From Marsupella aquatica (taxonomy: Eukaryota > Marchantiophyta), in the NCBI GenBank assembly GCA_973895155.1, contig OZ316893.1, forward strand, positions 25,544,001 to 25,608,000: 64,000 bases of DNA, given 5' to 3'. The first letter of the stretch is position 1, and each line of letters opens with the position of its first letter. The notes beneath the pieces are model-generated. The model made no database searches. It had not been told where the DNA came from and saw only the letters and a list, made by a program, of their open reading frames with translations. A program made the position numbers and the translations under genes. This document shows, in pieces, positions 12,690-22,052 of the stretch.

Positions 12690-13175
12690 GTCAACAGTGC
12701 CTATTTAAGTGCAGGCTCTCCGGAAGATATCACCTACCAGCAGTTATCCAGTGAATGCACTATGCCTATAAGTGCATGGGATATCATTTATGCACTTCTC
12801 CATATGTGCATGGTCTCCACTACCTAGTAACTGCAGGGGAGTCACTCATGCACGTCTCCATTTGTGTTGTCAGGTGACACACATCAGACTCCCCAAGTCC
12901 TCATTGCAGGATGCAAGTGGATAAGTGCATGAAACTGCTTTATGTACTAGTAGTTTGATCCATTTATCAATAAATGTGTCTTATGTATGTGCTGCACTAA
13001 CTTATAAATGCATGTGTATAGATATAGATGGAAATGCACTGTCTTATGTATTTAGCGTGTAGTGCCAATAATTTATTGTTTGGTGAGGGTCAACTTGCAC
13101 TTACGCAAACGGCATTTTGATGCATTTACAAAGGAATTGTGGTAATATTAGGGGACTACGTGGCCAGCCTGCACT
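12690..13175 (-). repeat. Dispersed element, copy 1 (inverted relative to 32.2-32.7 kb)
   Basis: The reverse complement of this segment aligns by eye with 32222-32685. Both share a start like GTAGTCCCCTAATATTA, then TTTGTAAATGCA.CAAAAT and CACATGCATTTAT. They continue with TGGTAGTTTCATGCAC-type text, GGAGAAGTGCATAAATGAT, CCCATGCACTTAT and a GGTTACCGGA/GATATCTTCCGGA end. The word AAGTGCAT recurs many times inside. The low-position end runs into GAGAGCCTGCACTT (reverse strand), a terminus also seen in the 32.95 and 40.5 kb elements. It has no coding capacity and is probably a non-autonomous transposon relic. Confidence 0.65.
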
Positions 13176-13354
13176 CAATGGAATTTCAATGCTACACTTA
13201 GACAAGGTTGACTGTACTGGAAACCCTCATTGTAAGTGCATGTTGACTAAACAAGTAACTAAAATGCAAAAAAGTGATGTACAACATATTCACTTCAAGT
13301 TTTCATGCATTGTTTTGGTATTTTGGTCACTGTTTAATTTAGTACAGTTTTGAT

Positions 13355-13745
13355 TATGGACCCCCATGGGAAGCTCCTTCCAAATCCTTGGAAGCACATG
13401 TAACCACATCAGCACTATTGGTCACACTATTAGTTATGCAAGAAGAACCAAATGTCACTAATATCCGTGGTTGAGGCAAGGCAAAGACAACACTTCAACA
13501 CCATAACTGTAAAAACAATGGAAACTGAAAAGTAACACTTCAAATAAACAAAAAAAAATGGAAAATAGACATATACTAAAAGAAAATAACCTTAGTTTGG
13601 ATGTGTTGTCATTGATATTTCAGTGTTTTCCGGGAAATTGTTTGGATTTTCTATTTTATTGGCAAAGTTTTGAAATAATCATGGATAGAATGAAACTCTT
13701 CAGCTTCTATGGCAATACACTAAACTGTTTGGCTACTATGGGCAA
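13355..13745 (+). repeat. Dispersed repeat, copy 1 (direct partner at 25.74 kb)
   Basis: This segment resembles 25735-26275 in the same orientation. Shared features in order are ACCCCCATGG.AAG, a CACATG..GCCACATNAG segment, TTATGCAAGA.AAACCAAAT, AAGGCAAAG, AAAACTGAAAAG.AACA.TTCAA.TAAA, AGAAAATAA and TTTCTATTTTAT. It then continues TTTTGAAATAAT.A..GATAGAA.GAAACTCTTCA and GGCTACTATGG. The second copy carries extra tandemly repeated material near its start. I see no open frame common to both copies, so this is probably a non-coding mobile relic. Confidence 0.65.
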
Positions 13746-14849
13746 AGGAATAACAAGGGAATGTACTAAACCCCCTGGCTATTTTAACATTTTGCATGGA
13801 CTGTATGGAATGTCATATGGGCTTTATGGACATATGAATACCAAGGGAATGTTTGGACTCTTACCATGAATATAGTCTCCTCTTTTTGTCCTCTCATCTC
13901 CATTCAAACATATTTGCAACTCTTAATTGCTCCAACATGTTGATTAACATCAAACTTACAAAACCAAGGGGTCCTCAACTAATTTTCTACTGAGTTAGTT
14001 GTTGAGTTATAGAAATTGTTATCTATGGTGATGTGAAGCTTATAACTAGTGTGGTGGAAAATAGTACACTACGGTGTGAGGCTGAGTTTGGCCCATGACA
14101 ACTGCTCACAGGATACTAAAAAGGGGGGTTGTGGAACTGGGTATTTACTCCATAGAGTAACCAAATCTATTAACTTATGCAGATTCTCTAAGGTGGCAAG
14201 TCCCTTGTACTATGGAGATATATATGCTGCTAGTAGTCATCCCTCACACATATAACCTACACAGTTAAATCTTCCAGAATTTCAGGATGACCATCAGACC
14301 TAGCAACATGGGTCGTAAAGAAGGAAGATAAGTGTCTGGTAAATTTTGTCCAAAATTCTTTGTACTAGTAGCTCAAATCCTGGTTAAGAATTTGGGGGAA
14401 ATTTCCCACTCAAATTATCTGAATTTGGTAAGGATGTTCTTTGCCCCTGATGAAAACTACTTGGAAAGTGAAATCCATCTACTATTTTCATCAATGCTTC
14501 AATGCCAAAAGCAGAAACTGGGGCCAGGGGACGAGCATGGAAGATGAGGTCATAGGTTTGTAAACCCCTAGTGTACCTTTCTCTTTGTATTCCTATGGAT
14601 GGTTATGAGCCATAACCCATGCTGGCCTGGCCTGGGCATTATGAGAATTTGGTCTCGCCTAGCTAGCTCACCTGGAGGGTTATTCAGTTTCAGGCACAAT
14701 TTTCACATCAAAAATAGAGCAACACACTTGGTTGCACTTGGTAGTCCATGGCCACTTGCAGAATTACATCCTATAACTCCCTTGGGGCCATGGGTTACTC
14801 TACACAAGCCTACCTCCAACCCCCTCTACTCAGGGAGGGAAGGGTAGGT

Positions 14850-15010
14850 AGGGTTGAGTGTGTAGTGTGGGGAGCGGAGTATTGGTTATTTCCTAGGCCC
14901 CTCATTGGCCACTTTGAGACCCTAACCCTCTCTCCCTTCTGGTAGGGTCCCTTATTGGATTTCTGGGTATCCACCCTAGTAGGCTACCCTTCTCTGTTGG
15001 GTGCCCCGAA
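14850..15010 (+). repeat. Diverged relative of the 12.0-12.5 kb repeats
   Basis: The block has the same order of segments as 12040-12260 and 12340-12510. These are GTGTAGTGTGGGGAG..GTATTGGTTAT, a CCCTAACCCTCTCTCCCTTCTGG segment, a GGATTTCTGGGTAT segment and a CTACCCTTCTCTGTTGGG tail. This makes three related blocks in 3 kb. Confidence 0.5.
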
Positions 15011-16515
15011 AATGATAGTCCACAAATGGAGGGCCTTTTAGGTTCAAATGTAAAAGGCCAAATATACTAGACATTCTTCTCAATTATGCTTCAATGCCAA
15101 CAAGACAAAGAGACTAGTCCTTTCATACCCAGTTTAGAGAATACATTTTAGTTTATCAGTGATGCCTTTGCCTCAAGTACTTTGAAGCAAGCATTAGAGA
15201 TTACCATTTCCTCTCATTGATCCCTTGGGAACAACTGTTTGGTTTAATCCCTCAATGCCGAATAGCTTGCAAATTTGAAAGCCCACATGTGACTTCTTCG
15301 TGGGATTTGTGGAGACATCAGCGGGACCTGTGAACCCCCCTGCGAGCACTACCAATGGTGAGCACTACAAATGGTAAACTCTGCTCAGACAGCTCGCTTT
15401 CTCTGAAAGGCTGGCGACATTACAGCTCAAGGGCTCTCAGGGTTTTCCAGTCAGTATTATTCTTCTGCAGAGTTCCCATCTTCGCTCGAAATTCTCTTTT
15501 GCAAGGAACGTAATTCTGTTCAAGGAGCGATGAGAAATTTCCGATCCATTCTCTTGGTTATGCAACTTCCAAGCTTAGCCTCGAAATTCGTGCAATAGTT
15601 TTGAGTAACCGTAAATTGAACAAGTGCAGGTTACAACAATACCTTTGTAGTTTTCAATCGGAGGGTTTATCGCACATCACAATCCTGTCCTCTCTTCAGA
15701 ACACCTTGTAGGACAGTGGGCATGTGATAGATAGGACGGATGTCACGTTTCTTTTAACCATTCGTTGTATATGGCCGAAATTGGTGAATGTACAAGTCAA
15801 TGTATGGGAAGGAAAGACGTTCATTAACGACCAGACAGTCATTCATTAGCTTCAATCTACACAGGTTCCACCAGTGTTACTAATACACTGGTCTCAATGC
15901 CGACGTGGAAGGATATTATCAATTCAGAATGAGAAATAATCCTGGAAGAGAAACAGTTGTACCAGACAGAGGAGACTCCTGATAAAGTCCGTTTTCACTA
16001 AACCCTGAGATAAGTAGAATGAATTCGACATGAATAATGGGCCTGGTACAGACAGAATGTACACACCCTCTGATGGATATTGGGGTGACGATTTATCTCC
16101 AGAAGTACAGCCGCTTGCATTCGTGTATCAAGGAAAACCATTTCGATCTCAAGCAACAAGCCGTACCAAGCAAATGAACTGACAGGAGATGAGAAAAAAT
16201 GAAGAAACCGTGACGCAATCTACAGTACCATACAGTCCAGGACCATTACCTCAAAGAGCTGTTACTAAAAGCAATTGAACAGGGTGGAAGGAATCCACAC
16301 ACATCCAGCTGTATCCACGTCCATTCTTACAAACCCAGTTGCGCACAGTTTCATAACGTTGAGACGCAGTCCCTCTCGTGCAGTTTTTATGTTACAGTCG
16401 CAATGATGAGGCTGGCCAAATTTTCTTCGTCAGACCGTAGTTAAATTGCTTTAATGCTAGAAGAAGCATTGATAAAATAGCATGATAGGCTCAAATCATA
16501 GACTCACCAATTCTG

Positions 16516-16680
16516 GCCGAGTCTGATCCGCAAATGCTCCTCGCTGTCAGTTGGTGCTCTACCAAATTCACCAGTTACCCTAAACCCTAAACCCTGCGCC
16601 GAATCTGATCCACAAATGCTCCCGACTGTATGTTGGTCCTCTACAGAATTCACCAATTTCCCTAAACCCTAAACCCTGCC
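16516..16680. repeat. 82-bp tandem duplication with telomere-like ends
   Basis: Two direct copies begin GCCGAGTCTGATCCGCAAATGCTCC at 16516 and a near-identical segment at 16598. Each ends with CCCTAAACCCTAAACCCTG, that is two plant-type telomeric heptamers. The duplication lies directly beyond the stop codon of the formyltransferase gene, so it probably falls in or next to its 3' untranslated region. Confidence 0.75.
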
Positions 16681-16694
16681 AAATCAAACAAAAT

Positions 16695-17723
16695 TTAGTA
16701 ATACTCAGCCTCGTTCCAGGATTTCCTGATCAGAGGAACTCCATCATCCCGCCAAAAAATCCGATCCTCACAAAGAGCGGCCACAACTTCAGAGTACAAA
16801 AGATGCTCCACCGTAAGCACTTTGGCTGCCAGATCCTGTGGCGTGTCATCAGTCAAAACCGGGACAATCCTCTGCGCTAAAATGGGGCCGGTGTCGAACT
16901 TCTCATCGACGAAATGGATTGTGGCACCTGAAAACCGTGCCCCGGACTTGACGACCGCCTCATGGACCTTCATCCCATAATAACCCTTTCCCCCAAAGGA
17001 GGGGAGTAGGGACGGGTGAATATTGAGAATAGATCGTGGATATGCTTGCACGAGCTCCGGAGGTAGCAGCTTCAAGTAGCCGGCCAGCAGAACATAATCT
17101 ATACCCCGATCTCTCAGAGCAACAACTAGATCCTCGGCAGAAAGGCTGTCTTCTGCATGCTTCGAGCGCGGGTAGGTCAAGACCTGAAGGCCATGATCTC
17201 GAGCATAATCGCAGCCTTTGCAGCCAGGCTTGTCGGAAATCACCACAATGACATCTCCGTATATGGAGTTGTTCAGCGTGGCGGAGTGAAGCGCCTGAAA
17301 GTTGGAGCCTCCGCCTGACAAGAACACGGCAAGCTTCGATCGGTTAAATCCGCTGTCCGCAGCTGGATCGCCACCAGACGGCGCCGCATTTGCTTTCCTC
17401 TCTCTCGCTTCCCGTTCTCTTTTTGCTCCTACTCTTCCTCCTGCCGTTGAACTTGACAATCTCTCGACCTGATTCGCAACTTTCCAACATCCCGTTCGCC
17501 CCCTGGAGCTCGATGACAGAGTTCCAGACGGAAACAAAAGCCGCCCATTGGAATTAAATCCGAAACTCGCACATCTGAACAGATCTCGAGCATGACAATT
17601 CCGTCTCAAACAAGAATTCTGCGCAGAGGAAGAGCCCTCCGGATCACAACGACCATTCTCGACAAAGCAAACCGGAGAACAAGCGGAGTGGGTTGCAAGT
17701 TGAAATCGTAGAATGCTTCCCAT
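16695..17723 (-). CDS. PUR3: Phosphoribosylglycinamide (GAR) formyltransferase, plastid-type
   Basis: The 342-aa frame starts at an ATG and has no visible intron. Residues 1 to about 128 are Ser/Arg-rich and unconserved, consistent with a plastid transit region. The PurN-type formyltransferase domain runs from KLAVFLSGGGSNFQAL (about 130) to the end. The signature NIHPSLLPSFGGKGYYG (234-250) supplies the catalytic Asn234 and His236. HFVDEKFDTGPI (270-281) supplies Asp277, equivalent to Asn106, His108 and Asp144 of the bacterial enzyme. The enzyme transfers a formyl group from 10-formyltetrahydrofolate to GAR, the third step of de novo purine synthesis, which in plants occurs in plastids. All key residues are present, so I expect an active monofunctional enzyme. 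The symbol follows the plant naming of this step. Confidence 0.93.
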   Translation of the reverse strand: MGSILRFQLATHSACSPVCFVENGRCDPEGSSSAQNSCLRRNCHARDLFRCASFGFNSNGRLLFPSGTLSSSSRGRTGCWKVANQVERLSSSTAGGRVGAKREREARERKANAAPSGGDPAADSGFNRSKLAVFLSGGGSNFQALHSATLNNSIYGDVIVVISDKPGCKGCDYARDHGLQVLTYPRSKHAEDSLSAEDLVVALRDRGIDYVLLAGYLKLLPPELVQAYPRSILNIHPSLLPSFGGKGYYGMKVHEAVVKSGARFSGATIHFVDEKFDTGPILAQRIVPVLTDDTPQDLAAKVLTVEHLLYSEVVAALCEDRIFWRDDGVPLIRKSWNEAEYY

Positions 17724-18256
17724 TGGAAACTATCTCCCCGTTTCCGTCACCCAGCAATCCAAAACTCATGGACCTGAGAGGTGTGACATCAGAGTCACCA
17801 GGAAATCGAGAGGATGAAAAACACGGTGACCATTGTGATTACAGCTCTAAATGAGGAACCGTAAAATCTGCCAAGAAGCTGTTGTTTCACTCAGCAAACA
17901 ACTCAGAAAACAGAGGATGAAGTGATTCTCGTCAGCTCCTTGGGTGTGCCTTGCGATGCTCTCCTGTGCCTCACAGGTCCGCCTGTATACTTGCATTTGC
18001 ATTGCCAAATGCTTTTCTCAGCATTCTCGTCCTCAGCATTCTCTTCCTTTTGTGTCACTGTATAAAAGTTTGCTCATCACCCGACTAAAGAGATTCTCCT
18101 TAGAACGAACAAAGCTCGAGGAATGCTCTCCCCGAGAGATGACCAAATTGAACTTGTCAACTAGAAGGTGGGTTCCTTAGTGCTCGATCTCATTTATTTA
18201 ACAAGCTTTTTACCAGGTTAACCCCAAAGTGAGCGTTATTACACCTGACCCCAACA

Positions 18257-18445
18257 CTATTTGTTTTGCTTTACTTCCCCCCAAATACTATATGAGTCTA
18301 AGTAACCCGTATTCTTGCCCTATTTGTTTTACTTTACTTCCCCCCAAATACTATGTGAGTCTAAGTAACCCGTACTCTTGCACTATTTGTTTTAAGTTAC
18401 TTCCCCCCAAATACTATATGAGTCTAAGTAACCTGTACTCTTGCC
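18257..18445 (+). repeat. 63-bp unit, three tandem copies (in-frame 21-aa repeat)
   Basis: Three direct copies start at 18257, 18320 and 18383 with CTATTTGTTTT. They contain ACTTCCCCCCAAATACTAT and end AGTAACCCGTAYTCTTGC. The period is a multiple of three. An open frame (18229-18480, beginning at a GTG) therefore encodes a repeated 21-aa unit of the form ICF.LLPPKYY.SLSNPYSC. The frame has no ATG at its start and no conserved neighbour, so I annotate a minisatellite rather than a gene. Confidence 0.75.
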
Positions 18446-20829
18446 CACGAGAGTGCCTGAGTGATTGGTCTGAAACCTGAAGCCCCAATGATGAACTGAG
18501 GTCCGAGCGACTTGAGTGTCCCCAGTACAGCAGCATGTCGAGTTCTTGACATTTTTTGAAAGAAAGACGAGCTAGCAGGATGCCCTGTGCTTGGGAGGAA
18601 TTGGGTGGGTGTTCGCAGGAAGAGCAGGCCAACTGCACTTAAATCAAACCAAAAGGTCAAAAGACTCAAAGAGTTGGAGCTGAATAATGCACCAGAAAGA
18701 CCACCAACATACTGATTGATGAACTCAATTACAATGAAGAACTAAAGGAGTAAGTGGAAAAGTTAATAAAAAAAGTATTTAGCCAGTGTTACTGGGTCAC
18801 CTACTTAGGTTCAAACCCTAAGCAACTTTGGTGTGCCTCCAACCAGGGTATCAAGGGTACCCCTACTTACATGATGGTGCCCGCTGGAAAATTAAAAATA
18901 AACTGAGTACATTTTGTTTGCCTCAAAAGATATTATCTAAATAAATTAAACTCAAACATGGATTGGCTGCAAGCCAAGGACAATACCCAGCAGGTGTCCC
19001 AATAGGGTCCACCAAAGAAACAACAACAGCACACAACAAAGACCTCTAGAGCCCAAAAGTAGCTACAACCCCTACTGGACACTCAATCAGAACATGATAA
19101 ACTCAACTATGACAAACAACCTAAAGAAGAGGACCAAAGCACACTTCTAGCATGGTTGTCTACTGAAAATACTGGTACTTCTCACAGGACAGTCTCCTCT
19201 TGTGAGACTCAGAGCCAACTTGCATGTGAAGGTCCTCAACAGCATCCCGTCAGCATTTGCAAAATGTTAGGGGAAAAACAGATCTCATTATCTGCTGCCT
19301 GCCGCACGGCAAAGCTTGCAAATGGCAGAGTTTCACGACATGTGTCTTGTTTGGGATTTTGTTTTATGTTTAGAGTTTGCGGTCCAGAACTCAAGGGTCG
19401 GAAGTTGTACCTTCGAAGTTTCTAGGCCTGGCACGCAAGGGGGTTAATGCATTGTTCTCTCCCTCACTTATATTCTACCGTGAGTCAGTTTGAGGACCGG
19501 AAAATGCAGGGCCACTCACATGCGAGTTGGCTCTAAGTGAGCCTAGGAGGGGCTTGCGACATCTCCAATTTGAAACCCGGAAACGTAAACACCATTGATT
19601 TCTGTCATCTCCAAAAGGGTGGTACATTTGCCTCTTAGTGTCAGTGAGAATAATGATGTCAGGCCTGGGCCTCATGCATCTTCTCCCTACCTCGGTGATG
19701 TAAATCTGCAGTTGGTGCCACAAATTAGCAATAATAATTGCATAGGACGTTGGTGGTGTTTGCATGGAGCACTAGGCATCTTTGAAATCTACCAAATAGT
19801 AGGAGCATGAGTGAAGTCGTACCATTTCCCACCAGTTTCTGGATATCAGAGAATGGTTGGGAAGAGGATCCCAGAAGAGTATGTTATAGAACCTTTATTA
19901 ATTGATGAGTCTGTAGTGGCCTTGAATGGGGATCAATTTTATGAAGTGTTAGGTGAAGTACTCGCAAGATGGCATTGTTGTGAAGCAGGCCTCTGACCAA
20001 AGAGGGATTGGTCACAATATAGCATGTTCCAAGCCATGCTTCATTTTTTTGTTTTTGAGTGATTTAGGGTTTAGGGCATCTCAAAGCTTCAAAGTTATGG
20101 GTGATGGCTTTTGGCCATAACTTTCTCACAGGGTTGTGTAAAAAGAATTGAAAAATTATGGTCATTGCATATGACCAATCTTCGTGACCTAAAGTCCATA
20201 ACTTTTTCTCTCTCTAACCTTAACTACTACCTGTAGTTTAGTCCATAACTTTTTCTGTTTGTAACTTTAACTACTAGTTTAGGTCCATCAAGTAATCTTA
20301 GCTACTAGTTTACCGTCCATCAAATTTGAAACGTTGAGACCCCTGCTGAACTAAGCTTATAAATAGCTTAAACATCAAATGCATTTCAGATTAACAACAA
20401 TAAAGTGGTAGCCTGTCCTAATGAACTGAACTTATTGATACCTTAAACATCAAATGTGCACAATAAGGTGGTATCCTCTTCGTGAGGAATTGCAGGTCCA
20501 ATGTTCAAATCTCAATGCTCGTCGCCTCAGGAATTTTGTCATTTGGGCAGCCCCGAGCAGGTCTAAGCTGGTTAAGTTAATTTGGGCAGCCTGGGCGTGT
20601 AAATTAGGCTAGGCACGGAAGTGCCCTTACTCGTGTGCGACATTTGACGAAGGTCCAAGCTTGGAGCTCTCGTGACTCCTCACTCTCAATGTTTCTCTTC
20701 GCTAACATCCCAAGAGCCCAAGAATTGGTGTAGTATACAGCTTGATGCTCCGGGTGGTCCATCCTTTCCCCAGGTAATCCACCTGCTTCTCCAAATGTAC
20801 TGTCTCTCGAGATCCAAATAGCCAGCTTG

Positions 20830-20960
20830 GTGCTGGTCCATCCTTTCCACAGTGTCTCTAGAGAATGCCACCGACAGTTCAATTTTTCAGGAAGCCTAAC
20901 CTGAGCTTAGATGTGTTGTGTGTCTAGAGAACGCCACCGAGGGTTCAATTTTTCAGTAGG
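20830..20960. repeat. Tandem duplication of about 70 bp
   Basis: GTCTCTAGAGAATGCCACCGACAGTTC followed by AATTTTTCAG near 20853 recurs near 20920 as GTCTAGAGAACGCCACCGAGGGTTC with AATTTTTCAG. A second small pair, GGTCCATCCTTTCC, sits at about 20756 and 20835. No gene is associated. Confidence 0.65.
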
Positions 20961-22052
20961 TGTACTGTGCTGCTGCGCCATCAAAGCCCAAGTAAGTAGA
21001 AAGCGACCACCCTTTCCTGTCACCTTTAGGGCGCTTCACAGCCCAGCGATCACAATTGACGAACATTCATTCCCTGAGTAGTATTCCTGGACGACTGAGA
21101 AAGATCGAGCCGACAGGACAGAATCTCGCTTCTACACTTCTAGATGAGCAAGTGGTCCCACGTATCTGCTCATTAGTCTTACACATTTGAGCAGACAGAC
21201 GGAGATCAGGCACGGTGCCAATCCTTCTAGTAGATAACAAACTTTTGAACTCCCTCAATTCTGTGTCATTGACTTGCAACTGCTTACTCAATAGACGTGG
21301 CAATTGATCAGCGGTGAGGTAGATGTGAATTTTCCCGAGTCCCGGGTCAAACTCAAGATTACAATGCGCTGTTTGCCGTCTCTAATCAGCCAATTGAGCG
21401 TAGGAGACAAAGAAATCTCCAAGCTAGGAGAGAAAATGAGTGCACACTGGGATCCCAAAGCTTTCTTTCCTTCTTGAAGGCCCCTTTCTAGATGTCAATA
21501 ATAATCAGAGCTCTGGCCATGCGCATTATCGTATCCGGTCAGAAGTTTAGTCATTTCTAGGATGAAGTCAAAAACAAGATGCAACCCTGTATAGGACTAC
21601 CTCCAATGGACACCTGCAAAAATTGATATGCTCCATAAATTCAATCTGTCATGTTCCTAACTGGCCATGGGCCCAGGATGCTCCACCCTGTTCAATATTC
21701 ATTTCAATCCTCAAACACCTTATAAAACAAGAGTTCAAATGGGATCTCCATCCAAATCTTTGAACTAGAAAGTGATCCCAAAATACTCTTTGCATGAAAG
21801 TCAAGCATTTTACTCTAGATAGTTGTCACCCTTATTACTACGCACGTGAGCAGATCCCATGCAAGCTAAAGATTCCTATCCGAGAAAACGTTTGGAATGC
21901 AGATCCTATCCGGACAAGAAGAACCTGTCACTAAACAGAGAATCAATGATATCACTCAATGTGGGGTCCAGGAATCGACAGACGGAAGTCATCGCAGGAG
22001 GTACCATTGTGCAATGGTGAGCCCCGGTTTTCTTGTAATTATATTTTACTCA

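Larger units (their letters stand above)
11510..16515. other. Repeat-rich intergenic region
   Basis: No gene was recognised. The stretch contains the 5' flank of the USP-like gene (about the first 400 bases), a family of GGTGGTGCTAAGATCAGCTCC repeats at 11.9-12.6 kb, and copies of dispersed elements at 12.69-13.18 and 13.36-13.75 kb. A further relative of the 12-kb repeats lies at about 14.85-15.01 kb. From 15.0 to 16.5 kb I see unique sequence with no structure I can name. Confidence 0.6.
17724..22052. other. Intergenic region with small tandem repeats
   Basis: It contains the 5' flank of the formyltransferase gene, a 63-bp triplication at 18.26-18.45 kb, and a tandem duplication at 20.8-20.96 kb. 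A TTAGGGTTTAGGG telomere-like word lies near 20065. Otherwise I see unique, stop-rich sequence, and no open frame here resembles a known protein. Confidence 0.6.

Noticed and set aside
13558-13869. 103-codon plus-strand frame
   Set aside because: It lies within a dispersed repeat whose other copy (25.7 kb) does not keep the frame.
16579-16679. Interstitial telomere
   Set aside because: There are only two heptamers per copy, so it is a short telomere-like word and not a telomeric tract.
20470-20540. Possible tRNA-like B-box (GGTCCAATGTTCAAATCTC)
   Set aside because: I could not fold a cloverleaf around it, and no matching A-box lies at the right distance.
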